A DNA stretch of 30,752 nt from Lachnospiraceae bacterium. GTDB lineage: Bacteria; Bacillota; Clostridia; Lachnospirales; Lachnospiraceae. A program made the position numbers and the translations under genes. The notes beneath the pieces are model-generated. The model was not told where the DNA came from. It was given only the letters and a program-made list of their open reading frames with translations, and ran no database searches. The stretch covers positions 1 to 30,752 of the forward strand of contig VSNO01000032.1 in the NCBI GenBank assembly GCA_009774375.1, in the 5' to 3' direction. Positions 8,302-16,405 of the stretch are shown here, one piece after another (within the stretch, counting starts at the first letter, position 1; every line of letters begins with the position of its first letter).

Positions 8302-9018
8302 TTATTTCTTTTTCCCCTTATTACCTGCCAGCGTGGTGATGATCCCTACCGCAAAGATCGCGACCACCAGCACCGCGATCACGATTCCCCACATTTTTTC
8401 AGATGATGCCTGCTTCTCCGCGTTCTCTGCCTCCTGATACGCCATCCGGTTTGCTTCCTGCACGCTTCGGAATTCCTCGTCAAGCGCATTTTTCTGAACC
8501 TGGGCATTGTCTTCACCTGGCGCTGACTCCGCCCTGCCGCCGGCCAGATCACTGTCATCCTTTTCTGTCTTCCCGCCTGCCGCAGCGCTGTCGTCCGCTC
8601 CAGCTTCATCCGGCGATAATGCCATGTCTGTCTCGTTCACCGAAGATTCCGACGCCGCTTCGTCCGGCTGAGTCTCATCCACCGCTATTTCCGGCTGATC
8701 CTCCACTGCCGCAGGTATGACTGGACTTCCCAGCAGCCCCAGGATCGAAGTCCGCACATACCCTGTCTGCGTCTGATACGCGACCAGGCACCACCCATCT
8801 TTCGCGTCCTCCTTAGCGATCACCGGTGTACCGCCCGGCAACGTGGCTGCCACAGCCGATTCCGCATCTGGCTGTTCGTGCAGCTCCGCATCACTGTTTA
8901 CCTGAAATACCTGATTCTTCTTTATCTCTATATTCATCCCAGCGTCCGCTGCCCACACTGTCATACCCATCACAAGCATCAGCAGCACGCCTGCTATTAT
9001 TCCCAAACGCTTTTTCAT
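8302..9018 (-). CDS. Exported SH3-domain protein with C-terminal membrane anchor
   Basis: The 238-residue protein has an N-terminal signal peptide (KKR, a hydrophobic stretch, then VWAADA, probable cleavage near 24). A bacterial SH3-like domain covers about residues 35-95, with the ELHEQPDAES and GWCLVAYQTQTGYVRTS strands. A long acidic, Ala/Ser/Asp-rich linker follows (about 100-175), then a charged segment and one transmembrane helix (about 209-229) ending in GNKGKKK. The topology implies an outside SH3 domain tethered by the C-terminal helix. Bacterial SH3 domains often bind peptidoglycan or peptides. Its place between two glycosyltransferase genes suggests a wall-facing partner of the glycan assembly machinery, but this is inference. 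Confidence 0.8.
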   Translation of the reverse strand: MKKRLGIIAGVLLMLVMGMTVWAADAGMNIEIKKNQVFQVNSDAELHEQPDAESAVAATLPGGTPVIAKEDAKDGWCLVAYQTQTGYVRTSILGLLGSPVIPAAVEDQPEIAVDETQPDEAASESSVNETDMALSPDEAGADDSAAAGGKTEKDDSDLAGGRAESAPGEDNAQVQKNALDEEFRSVQEANRMAYQEAENAEKQASSEKMWGIVIAVLVVAIFAVGIITTLAGNKGKKK

Positions 9019-9039
9019 AATTCTCCAGTTCCCTCTCCA

Positions 9040-10713
9040 CTATTCATTGTAATATAACGTGAAATGCCCGCTCGTCAGATGCTTGTTATATCTTTCCTCC
9101 AGCATCTGACCCTGATCGCTCCGAAAATCGATCAACAGCAGATCTTCCTCTATGTGACTATCCAAGTCATAGTCTTTTTTCACAATATGGATCGGTGTAT
9201 CCCGCATCATAAACTGCAGGATACCGATATTTCCAAAAGCATCCCCCTCCGTACTGTAATAGACCTCCCTGCCGCCATCAGAGTTCAGCTCATAGAGTAC
9301 ATCCCTCAGCATAGTGTCCCTGAAGCATCCCAGCCTCGAGGCATCGATATATATCGACGACAGATGTATGCTGATCACAACCTGCACAGTCACCAGGACC
9401 ATCAGGAGCAGTTCCCTGCCCTTCTGCATGCCGATCCACCAGATTCCCATGCAGATCATCACTGTCATGGCCGCGCTGGTCAGATATGTCTTCCAATAGT
9501 AAGCGACAGGCTCAAAATCCTCCGGGTTATACAGCCAGCTGATCCCGCAGATCGTGTTTCCGAAAAAAGCAGTCTGACCGTTCTCCTTCAGGCTTAGCGT
9601 CACCAGTCCTGTCATGACGGCTTCCAGAACGAGCATGACAGCGATGGTGCACACTGTCTTTCCCGCTGAAACTTTCCTGCCGCGCAGTTCCCTGATCCCC
9701 ATCAGGAGCAGAACAGGCATCACATACTCGTGATAACGTCCGTATGTCAGCGTGTCCACCCGCCCGGGGCGTATGGTATAGATCGCGCAGATCATCAGTG
9801 CCGCAACTGTCGAAAACAACACAAACAGTGAAAAATAATCTTTCTCCCGCGCCCTTTTGACAGCATAAATGATGCCAAAATACGCGATACCAAAACTCGC
9901 AAGCCCCAGATACAAAACTTTCCCCGACACGCTTATGAACAGATTCTTCAGTCCCTCTCCCGAAAAGATATACACTACTTTGCCGATCTGTCCGGCATAG
10001 TCGTTCACATTTTTCAAGGCATCCTGCGGATCCTCAGAAAACAATCCTGTCAAATACAACCAGATGAACAGTCCAGCCGCCAGTATGACAGCTGCTGTTA
10101 CTGTCAGCGCCAGCACACACTTCACTTTCCTGCCGGCATTGCGGAGACTGTATATCAGAAGTACCGCGATCCCCGACACCAGCACGCCAACCGCGCGCAG
10201 ATGCACCAGATACATATAGAATATCACGGCAATCATTGACACCACATACACTTTATTGTCTGTCTGAAGATACCTGAGCAGAAGCAGGCAGATGACGAGA
10301 TAGAGCGTGACGAGCAAAATCTCCGCGAACGTAGTCCCCGCATAAAACAGCCATGTGGGATAGAACGCCGCCACTGCTGCGCTGAAGGTCTTTCCCATCT
10401 TCTGCAAAATAAAAAAACACACTGCAAGCAGCACAAAATTCACAAACAAGGCTGCCCGGTAAGCGATTACCCCATCTTTGAACACAAGAAAAACAGGGAG
10501 CAGTATCAGACTGTATCCACAGGAATAATAAGAGCCCAGGGATTCAATATCCGACCAGTCATATCCGGCAAGTCTGGCTGCATGAGACCAGTAGCCAAAC
10601 TCATCGGCCGGAAAATAGAACCCATAACTCTTACTGATACCATGGCATGCGACACAAAACATGAGCAACACAAACAATATGTCGAACCTTTTCTGTACAT
10701 ACCACGCCTTCAT
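9040..10713 (-). CDS. Polytopic GT-C-like membrane glycosyltransferase
   Basis: The 557-residue protein has about ten or more hydrophobic helices. A first extracytoplasmic loop contains FYFPADEFGYW, where the Asp-Glu pair (about 37-38) matches the acidic catalytic motif of GT-C enzymes of the ArnT/PMT kind. A soluble C-terminal domain (about 470-557) follows. GT-C enzymes use polyprenyl-phosphate sugars outside the membrane, which fits the DPM1-like gene two positions downstream. The ATG at 10713 is chosen because GGAGGAG lies 10 bases before it; the open frame further upstream begins only with TTG. It is the first gene of the glycan operon. Family assignment rests on topology and the acidic loop, so it is moderate. 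Confidence 0.75.
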   Translation of the reverse strand: MKAWYVQKRFDILFVLLMFCVACHGISKSYGFYFPADEFGYWSHAARLAGYDWSDIESLGSYYSCGYSLILLPVFLVFKDGVIAYRAALFVNFVLLAVCFFILQKMGKTFSAAVAAFYPTWLFYAGTTFAEILLVTLYLVICLLLLRYLQTDNKVYVVSMIAVIFYMYLVHLRAVGVLVSGIAVLLIYSLRNAGRKVKCVLALTVTAAVILAAGLFIWLYLTGLFSEDPQDALKNVNDYAGQIGKVVYIFSGEGLKNLFISVSGKVLYLGLASFGIAYFGIIYAVKRAREKDYFSLFVLFSTVAALMICAIYTIRPGRVDTLTYGRYHEYVMPVLLLMGIRELRGRKVSAGKTVCTIAVMLVLEAVMTGLVTLSLKENGQTAFFGNTICGISWLYNPEDFEPVAYYWKTYLTSAAMTVMICMGIWWIGMQKGRELLLMVLVTVQVVISIHLSSIYIDASRLGCFRDTMLRDVLYELNSDGGREVYYSTEGDAFGNIGILQFMMRDTPIHIVKKDYDLDSHIEEDLLLIDFRSDQGQMLEERYNKHLTSGHFTLYYNE

Positions 10714-10743
10714 CTGTCCAAAGCTCCTCCCTGTTTGTTCATA

Positions 10744-10775
10744 AACCTGATCTACGCCGCAGCATCTGTCAGGTT
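10744..10775 (-). other. Leader inverted repeat before the glycan operon
   Basis: Perfect 7-base arms AACCTGA and TCAGGTT enclose an 18-base loop. The repeat lies in the untranslated leader about 30 bases before the first glycan gene, between the strong upstream hairpin and the ribosome site. No T-run follows, so it is not a terminator. It may be an RNA stem or a protein-binding site, or chance. Confidence 0.3.
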
Positions 10776-10797
10776 CTGCTACAATCAGCAAAATTAA

Positions 10798-10835
10798 TCA
10801 ACAGACCCTGGCAGATATCTGCCAGAGTCTGTTGA
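10798..10835 (-). terminator. Hairpin terminator after the secreted-protein gene
   Basis: Two 18-base arms pair around a 2-base TA loop with a single mismatch at the GGG/CTC position. On the minus strand the stem is followed by GATTAATTTT, a short T-rich tail. It begins 7 bases after the stop of the secreted-protein gene and 85 bases before the glycan operon. Incomplete termination would let the strong upstream promoter feed the glycan genes. Confidence 0.7.
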
Positions 10836-10841
10836 ATCTGC

Positions 10842-11468
10842 TTACTGTGCTACGATCGCATATGTTCCGATACCAGCTTTTACTTCAAAAGTAACAGTAT
10901 CCGGATTGGTATCCTGATCCTCAAGGACCGTTACGACTCCGCCCGGCTGTACAAGGATCGCGCAGTATGTCTTTGTCTTGTCAGCGTCCTTGGGAAGACC
11001 TGTCGCAAGTGCCACAGCACCGTCTGAAAGTGTTACCCACTTGCCATTCTCCTTAGCGCCAAGATCGATGTTCAAAGACGTGAGCACTTCTCCGCCAAGT
11101 GCCTCTGCAGCTGCATTGATACTCTCAAGAGCTGCCGGGCTCTTCTTCGGATCTGTGTCGTAGATCGTGATGGCAGGTCTCTGTGTATCAGTCAATCCAA
11201 GATTTGCCTTTACAGAGTCAAGCGGTGTTGTGACTGCTGTACCCTGTACGCTCTTTGCTGCATAAGCGCCGCCAATAGAAGTCTGTACATTATCGCCAGC
11301 AACTTTGACCGGTTCAGTCGTTCTCTGAATCGTCTCAGGCTCTGATGATACCGGTGAGGGAACTGATGCTTCTGACGAACCATACTTCCCCTTAGCACCT
11401 ACTGTCATAACAGATGACATTACCATCGTTGCTGCAAGTGTTGTAACAAGAATTTTTTTGAGTTTCAT
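10842..11468 (-). CDS. Small secreted protein of unknown function
   Basis: The 208-residue protein has a classical signal peptide (MKLKKILVTTLAATMVMSSV, cleavage probably after VGA near 26). A Ser/Pro/Glu-rich stretch follows, then a compact domain ending in FEVKAGIGTYAIVAQ with no cysteine pairs or catalytic motif I recognise. The ATG at 11468 has a near-perfect AGAAGGAGGA ribosome site; an upstream in-frame ATG at 11537 lies in the promoter and is rejected. It has its own sigma-A promoter and terminator, so it is a single-gene unit that looks highly expressed. The ending resembles the small beta-sandwich modules appended to clostridial surface proteins, but that is only an impression. Confidence 0.8.
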   Translation of the reverse strand: MKLKKILVTTLAATMVMSSVMTVGAKGKYGSSEASVPSPVSSEPETIQRTTEPVKVAGDNVQTSIGGAYAAKSVQGTAVTTPLDSVKANLGLTDTQRPAITIYDTDPKKSPAALESINAAAEALGGEVLTSLNIDLGAKENGKWVTLSDGAVALATGLPKDADKTKTYCAILVQPGGVVTVLEDQDTNPDTVTFEVKAGIGTYAIVAQ

Positions 11469-11508
11469 AACTAATTCCTCCTTCTCTGAGTCAATATGAC
11501 CAGATATT

Positions 11509-11537
11509 ATTATAATATATACTTGCTTGTTTTTCAA
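11509..11537 (-). promoter_or_regulatory. Sigma-A promoter for the secreted-protein gene
   Basis: On the minus strand TTGAAA (-35, 11537-11532) and TATAAT (-10, 11514-11509) are separated by exactly 17 bases. Transcription should begin near 11502, giving a leader of about 33 bases that holds a consensus ribosome site. The dyad ACAACCAAAGTTGT lies upstream at 11555-11568 and could be an operator. Confidence 0.8.
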
Positions 11538-11672
11538 CTAAAACGGACATTTTTACAACCAAAGTTGTGTTTCTTTGTGAAAATCCTACAAAATTGTTTA
11601 TACTTTATAATATATTTTTTCATTTTTTAGTTCCAATATGATCATTATGTTGCATAATTTGTTTTTCCTTGT

Positions 11673-11696
11673 AAAAAAAGCCAAAATAAAGGACTT
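11673..11696 (-). terminator. Weak terminator after the histidine kinase gene
   Basis: On the minus strand AAGTCC and GGCTT can pair with one bulged base around an 8-base loop, followed by a run of T. It lies about 15 bases after the kinase stop and is the only candidate end for that operon. The stem is short. Confidence 0.4.
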
Positions 11697-11710
11697 ACTG
11701 ATGCCCTCGA

Positions 11711-13021
11711 CTACTTCATCGGCAGGACCACCGTGATCCGCACTGTTCCCGCAGCCGGGGCCGACGCCGTTATTTTTCCGCGGTGCGCCTCCACGATCGA
11801 TCTGGCGATGGACAGTCCCAGGCCATACCCTCCGGTTTCCGAATCCCTCGACTGTTCCGTCCTGTAAAAGCGCTCGAAGAAGCGCTTCAGCTGTTCCTCG
11901 CTGACCGGTTCGGAACTGTTGCTGACACTCAGACAGAGACTGCGGCCTTTTTTTCCGAGTTTTAGCAGTATGTCCTCGCAGCCTCCGTCCGCCTGCTCCC
12001 TGATGTATTTGATGGCGTTGTCCAGGAGGATTCCCACCAGCTGCCGGACACTGCCCTCGTCGCCATGAAAGGATAACATCGGTGCGATCTCTGTCATGAT
12101 ATTCCTGTTCCAGCTGTGCGCCAGCGCCTGAAAGGACAAGACCGTCTCTTCCACAACATCCGATATCGGGAAGTCGATCATCGTATACTGCTGCCGGTGC
12201 TCGTCCATGCGGGACAGTGTCAGCAGGTTGTCTGTGAGCACCGCCATTCTTTTCGTCTGTTTGCAGATATCCTGCAGCCACTCGTTCCCGTCCCCGATCT
12301 CCATCGCCAACAGTTCTGCATCGGCATCGATGATCGTGACCGGCGTCCTGATCTCATGCCCCGCCACCGAGATAAACTGTTTCTGCTTCTCATAGCTCTC
12401 CGACACGGGTCTGACGATCTTCCCGGAAATGACGACGATAACGATAAAAACTGCCACCAATCCCAGAAAGGAGATCAGGCAGTTGATCATAAGCGAATGT
12501 TTGAATGTAAAAAGATTTCTGCCACAGTCCAGAAATAAAACGCACATTTCATGATCACTGTCCGAGTTCTCCCCGGTAAGCTTCTGATACCGAAACTCCC
12601 CGATAAATCCTCTGGCACCCTTCTTCCTGTATGCTGCCTCACCATAATCCCCCGCCTCCGTCTCATCCACCATCACAATGCGCTGTGTGTCTACCCGCAG
12701 GACCTGCCCTTCCGCCGAGAGCACTACGGCAAAAAACCTTGCCTCATACATGCTCTCCGGAGACAGCGGCCTGCGCCCGAAAGGTCCCATGAACTCTTTA
12801 TCACGCTTCTCCGCATCCGTCCCGGGAAACCTGACCTGTTCCGGCGGCAGCTCTGGCAGGGGATGTACACCATTCTCGGCAAGCATGGCAAGCACCCGGT
12901 CCGCGTTCTCCACCAGTTCCCGATAAGTCAGAACGCTGCTGGATATCACGATGATACCCAGCAGCAATAACAGCGATGCTGTCGAAAGAATGATAAACCG
13001 CACTCTCAGCTTCCTGATCAT
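11711..13021 (-). CDS. Two-component sensor histidine kinase
   Basis: The 436-residue protein has a membrane helix at about 9-31, an extracellular sensor of about 145 residues with no recognised fold, and a second helix at about 178-200. The kinase core follows. The H-box SVAGHEIRTPVTII puts the phosphorylated histidine at 222; LLDNAIKYI is the N-box and GGYGLGLSIARSIVEAHRG the G-box. No HAMP or PAS domain is obvious between the second helix and the H-box. The ATG overlaps the stop of the response regulator as ATGA. It is the last gene of the DUF4956 operon and should phosphorylate the regulator encoded just upstream. The signal is unknown, but the exported carbohydrate-binding lipoprotein in the same operon suggests a surface or wall cue. 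Confidence 0.93.
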   Translation of the reverse strand: MIRKLRVRFIILSTASLLLLLGIIVISSSVLTYRELVENADRVLAMLAENGVHPLPELPPEQVRFPGTDAEKRDKEFMGPFGRRPLSPESMYEARFFAVVLSAEGQVLRVDTQRIVMVDETEAGDYGEAAYRKKGARGFIGEFRYQKLTGENSDSDHEMCVLFLDCGRNLFTFKHSLMINCLISFLGLVAVFIVIVVISGKIVRPVSESYEKQKQFISVAGHEIRTPVTIIDADAELLAMEIGDGNEWLQDICKQTKRMAVLTDNLLTLSRMDEHRQQYTMIDFPISDVVEETVLSFQALAHSWNRNIMTEIAPMLSFHGDEGSVRQLVGILLDNAIKYIREQADGGCEDILLKLGKKGRSLCLSVSNSSEPVSEEQLKRFFERFYRTEQSRDSETGGYGLGLSIARSIVEAHRGKITASAPAAGTVRITVVLPMK

Positions 13022-13701
13022 TTAATTCCTCCCTTTTCCAGAGAATATCCCGCGTTCCGTCTTGCCCGGATCTCCACATCCGCCCTGAGCGCCGCAAGCT
13101 TCTTTCTCAGATAGGAGATGTAGGTCCACACCACATTACTCTCCGTGCTCGTCTCAAATCCCCATATCCTGTTCATGAACTGTTCCGCCGAGATGATCTG
13201 CCCGGAATTGCGCATCATAAGCTCGATCATCTGAAAGTCCTTGTTAGCGAGCACAAAGCTGCCGGCGTGCGACGACAGTGTGAAGGTCGCATAATCGAGT
13301 GTTATATTTCCAAAATGCAGTCTGGAATCCCCCTGTACTGCCGCACCGTTTCTGGTCATGGCGCGTATGCGGGCCAGCAGTTCCCTTGAGGCAAACGGTT
13401 TGGTGAGATAATCGTTCGCACCGCTGTCAAGTCCCAGCACTTTGTCATCCACCTCCGCCTTTGCGGTCAGTATGAGCACCGGTACATTGTTCCCGTCCTT
13501 TCTGATCTGCTGCAGCACACTGATCCCGTCCATGCGCGGCATCATCACATCCAATATCACGCCATCGTACTCATTTGACTCCAGATATTCCAACACCTCA
13601 ATGCCGTCGTATGCGGCATCGACCGTATAGTTGTTTTTCCTGAGGATCGTCACGACCGCCCTGGAAAGCGAAGCCTCGTCCTCCGCGAGCAATAATCTCA
13701 T
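13018..13701 (-). CDS. OmpR/PhoB-family response regulator
   Basis: The 227-residue protein has a receiver domain with the acidic pocket LLLAEDE, the phospho-acceptor Asp51 in VILDVMMPRMDG, the conserved Thr in LILTAKAE and Lys in YLTKPF. A winged-helix DNA-binding domain follows (about 125-222, TYISYLRKKL recognition region). The ATG at 13701 has GGGAGG five bases upstream. An earlier ATG at 13716 overlaps the previous stop but has its ribosome site only one base away. It pairs with the kinase directly downstream and probably controls this operon or wall-related genes. Confidence 0.94.
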   Translation of the reverse strand: MRLLLAEDEASLSRAVVTILRKNNYTVDAAYDGIEVLEYLESNEYDGVILDVMMPRMDGISVLQQIRKDGNNVPVLILTAKAEVDDKVLGLDSGANDYLTKPFASRELLARIRAMTRNGAAVQGDSRLHFGNITLDYATFTLSSHAGSFVLANKDFQMIELMMRNSGQIISAEQFMNRIWGFETSTESNVVWTYISYLRKKLAALRADVEIRARRNAGYSLEKGGIK

Positions 13702-13712
13702 AATAACCTCCC

Positions 13713-15371
13713 TCATCCCTCCGGTCTGCCGCCACGGCCTGCACCAAATGAAAAACCCTCTCCGTAAACCAGACCATCCATCGTGATCTCAGTTGATGTA
13801 CCGCCGATCTTTACGATATATGAACCTCCGCTCCTGATCTCAGGACAGCTGATCACGACAGAATTGCAGGCTTTCTCCATCGTCCATACGATCAGTTCCT
13901 CTCCCTCCGTGTCCAGCAGCGCGATCTCACTTCCTGCCGCATTCTGCTGCTGTGTATTCACCAGGATCGTACCCTGCGTCGAATCCGCACTAAAGTTCTG
14001 CGCCATGCCGCTCTGGCCTGCCGCCACCACGATGCCTCCGCTGACCGTGGCATTAATGCCATAGTCAAGAGCGCCGTCCTTGCCCGACGAAGGTCCTGTC
14101 ACATAGAGCTCCCCTCCGCTCACGGTGATATATCCATTGGAGTCTACGCCATCCCCCTCTGCATCGATGCGGATCACACCGCCGGAGATATGGATGCCCG
14201 CATCCGCCTGCGTGTCTCCCATGCCGCCGGGGAAACCTCTCTTTCTATCATTTTTATTATTTTTATCATCGTCATCCCACGCACTCCGGTCATTCCCTGT
14301 CACCGCTCTTTTGGAAGCATCATCCGCGGCTGTTTCGGCCTGTGAAGACACTTCGGCAGACAGATCGGCCCGCTTATCAGTCGCGTTCAGACCGTCATCG
14401 CGCGAGGTGATGTCCACTTCACCGCCGGAGATATTGATGATCCTCGCCTCCAGCCCCTCATACGATTCCTCCACCGTGATGGTCCCGCCCGCAATATAGA
14501 TCTCATTGACAGCGCTGATCCCGTCGCTCTCCACGTTCAGTACAAACTCTCCATCCGCGATATACACAGATCCCAGCGTGTCATCGTCCTCATTCTTTGA
14601 CTGTATGGCGTCCTTCCCGGCTGTGATCTCAAAGCTGCCGTCCGCTACCGCCACACCGTCCTTGCCTGTCATGCCATGCGATGCCGCTGTGATCCGGTAT
14701 GTCCCGTTCGTGATCGTAAGTTCATTCTTGGACACGATGCCATGATCCGCCGGCGAATCAATGATGAGCGTTCCTGTCCCGTTCAGTGTCAGGTCATCTT
14801 TGGAAAAAAGAACCGCATCGATATGATTGTCGTCGATCTCCTCAAATGTACCACCGTTTTTCAGTGTATTTTCTGTTCCGTCAGCCAGTGTCACAAACAC
14901 CTTGTCAGCCTTTCTGACATAGATGGCCGCCGAAGTTTCCGAGGTGATATCCACACCGTTCAACACCAGCTGGACTTTCTCGGATTTGTCCACGTCAACG
15001 ATGATCATTCCGTCGCTCAGTGCGCCGCTCACGATATAATCTCCCTCTCCTGTGACCGTGACAGTGCTCCCATCGATCTCCACATTTCGGGAATCCGTCG
15101 TGCAGCCTGTATCCGAGAGCGTGATGCTGTCACACTTTGATATTTCATATGCTCCGCTTAAGTCACGGTCTGAGAACAGATCTGAACTGTCGATCGTTGT
15201 CCCTGTATATGCCGCGTCTTCTCCCGTCTGCCTGTCTTCTGTGCTGCCCGTTCCGCCATCACCTGCAACAGCTGCTGCATCCGCATTCTGACGCGCCAGA
15301 TCCCCACACGCTGTCACAAGCATACCGCACATCAGTACTGCCGCTGCTATCTGATACTGCCTATTCTTCAT
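13713..15371 (-). CDS. Cthe_2159-like carbohydrate-binding beta-helix lipoprotein
   Basis: The 552-residue protein begins with a lipoprotein signal (VLMCGMLVTACGDL, lipid-modified cysteine near 22). After a Gly/Asp-rich linker, residues of about 75-330 are a ladder of short repeats such as DDLTLNGTGTLIID, NELTITNGTYRITA and NEIYIAGGTITVEES. This is the right-handed beta-helix pattern of the Cthe_2159 / DUF4353 family, whose type protein binds acidic plant polysaccharide. A charged low-complexity insert (about 335-395, with WDDDDKNNKNDRK) interrupts the helix, which resumes with ISGGVIRIDAEGDGVDSNG. The ribosome site is GAGGAG, 10 bases before the ATG. It is co-transcribed with DUF4956, response regulator and kinase genes, so it may present a ligand-binding surface linked to that pathway. 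Polysaccharide binding is known for the family and inferred here. Confidence 0.85.
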   Translation of the reverse strand: MKNRQYQIAAAVLMCGMLVTACGDLARQNADAAAVAGDGGTGSTEDRQTGEDAAYTGTTIDSSDLFSDRDLSGAYEISKCDSITLSDTGCTTDSRNVEIDGSTVTVTGEGDYIVSGALSDGMIIVDVDKSEKVQLVLNGVDITSETSAAIYVRKADKVFVTLADGTENTLKNGGTFEEIDDNHIDAVLFSKDDLTLNGTGTLIIDSPADHGIVSKNELTITNGTYRITAASHGMTGKDGVAVADGSFEITAGKDAIQSKNEDDDTLGSVYIADGEFVLNVESDGISAVNEIYIAGGTITVEESYEGLEARIINISGGEVDITSRDDGLNATDKRADLSAEVSSQAETAADDASKRAVTGNDRSAWDDDDKNNKNDRKRGFPGGMGDTQADAGIHISGGVIRIDAEGDGVDSNGYITVSGGELYVTGPSSGKDGALDYGINATVSGGIVVAAGQSGMAQNFSADSTQGTILVNTQQQNAAGSEIALLDTEGEELIVWTMEKACNSVVISCPEIRSGGSYIVKIGGTSTEITMDGLVYGEGFSFGAGRGGRPEG

Positions 15372-15388
15372 CGATATGCCACTCCTCT

Positions 15389-16087
15389 CTACATCATTTC
15401 CAACACACTGCTCTCCTGGCAGGACAGCGAAACCTCCAGATTCCCATTCCTGCAGCGCAGCTCATCGATAAACGCCTTCTCCCGTCCAGCCTCCCGGAAT
15501 GTGATATGGTACGTCAGTTTGAACAGGCTTCCCATATTCGTCGTCTTGACGTTGAGCAGTTCACACTTGCCCGCATACTGCTCAAACAGATCGTCAAACA
15601 CATCCGCATAGTCCAGATCCTCCGGGATCGTAACGTGCAGCGTCCGAGCCAGCACAGCACTTTTCCTTGTACCAAAATCGATCCGCGCATAAAACATATC
15701 GACAGCACCCATGATGACGACGAACAAAAATGCGTACGCTATATACCCCATTCCAGTGATGATACCTGCGCCCATCGCCATGAAAAGCACTCCGATCTCC
15801 TTCGCCGTCCCCGGCGCAGAGCGGAACCGCACCAGGCCGAAGGCTCCCGCCACTGCCACGCCCGCCCCCACATTGCCGTTCACCATCATGATCACCACGC
15901 ACACGATCGCCGGGATCGTGGCGATCGTCACGATAAAGCTCCTGGAGTATGTATTCCTGTACATATACATCACCGACAACATGAAGCCCAATATAAGCGA
16001 GCTAACGACACAGATCATAAAATCCGCCACCGGGATCACTCCCGCCGTCTCCGCGTCAAACAATCCCCTGAATAGATTCTCTGCCAT
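15389..16087 (-). CDS. DUF4956 membrane protein
   Basis: The 232-residue protein has an N-terminal membrane half with about four helices (20-140), including the conserved GAFGLVRFRSAPGTAKEI segment with its basic and acidic residues at the membrane surface. A soluble C-terminal alpha/beta domain follows (about 145-232). This is the DUF4956 signature. In Lachnospiraceae such genes commonly sit behind a VTC-type polyphosphate polymerase and ahead of a carbohydrate-binding or CotH protein. Here the polymerase is only a remnant (16168-16405). The ribosome site AGAGGT lies 6 bases before the ATG. A weak TTTACT/TAAATT promoter with 17-base spacing sits at 16140-16112, so the gene may still be expressed without the lost leader gene. 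Biochemical function is unknown. Confidence 0.88.
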   Translation of the reverse strand: MAENLFRGLFDAETAGVIPVADFMICVVSSLILGFMLSVMYMYRNTYSRSFIVTIATIPAIVCVVIMMVNGNVGAGVAVAGAFGLVRFRSAPGTAKEIGVLFMAMGAGIITGMGYIAYAFLFVVIMGAVDMFYARIDFGTRKSAVLARTLHVTIPEDLDYADVFDDLFEQYAGKCELLNVKTTNMGSLFKLTYHITFREAGREKAFIDELRCRNGNLEVSLSCQESSVLEMM

Positions 16088-16111
16088 TCTGATTACCTCT
16101 CTTCATCTCTT

Positions 16112-16140
16112 AATTTACGCCCAAATCGGATTTTAGTAAA
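16112..16140 (-). promoter_or_regulatory. Possible promoter of the DUF4956 operon
   Basis: TTTACT (16140-16135) and TAAATT (16117-16112) are 17 bases apart on the minus strand, each matching the sigma-A consensus at four of six positions. It would rescue expression after loss of the upstream gene. The evidence is weak. Confidence 0.3.
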
Positions 16141-16167
16141 TACTTTTTCCTCATCGCAGGATGATCA

Positions 16168-16405
16168 TCACGCAATGATCACCTTTCCAGTCGTCTCCGT
16201 CTGCTTTCCGCAGATCATCTTTTCATACGCTGTGCCATATTTCGAAAACGACGTCTTATATATTTTTTCCTGCGCCAGCACATGCGTCATCCACAGAGGG
16301 ATACCGCCCGAAGTCTTGATCTCCATCAGCACTTTGTCCGCATCGGTCAACGGTTCACCCCACACTTCCCTGGAAAGGGCGAGCTCCTCCTGTCTGGCAT
16401 GAAAT
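16168..16405 (-). pseudogene. Remnant of VTC-domain polyphosphate polymerase (C-terminal part only)
   Basis: The frame ending at 16168 encodes RQEELALSREVWGEPL, then DKVLMEIKTSGGIPLW, then EKIYKTSFSKYGTAYEKM. This is the C-terminal end of the VTC fold, including the MEIK acid-lysine strand and the KTSFSKYG segment. Whole family members have roughly 230-250 residues, and everything before about residue 160 is missing. Upstream of about 16405 the frame leaves the family and meets stops at 16429 and 16435. The full enzyme would have basic tunnel residues for polyphosphate synthesis, mostly in the lost part. It sits exactly where the polymerase gene of the VTC-DUF4956-Cthe_2159 cluster should be. 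The loss borders a decayed recombinase gene, so a recombination or insertion-deletion event is likely. A GTG at 16365 could start a 65-residue product, which is unlikely to be functional. Confidence 0.75.

Noticed and set aside
11598..12281. 227-codon minus-strand open frame
   Set aside because: It is out of frame with the histidine kinase it overlaps and ends in AT-rich intergenic DNA.
15137..16075. 312-codon plus-strand open frame
   Set aside because: It is antisense to DUF4956 and the lipoprotein gene start, and very His/Arg-rich. It is a typical shadow.
16365..16405. Upstream extension of the VTC fragment as a functional short gene
   Set aside because: Stops occur in frame at 16429 and 16435, no ribosome site precedes GTG 16365, and the catalytic N-terminal part of the fold is absent.
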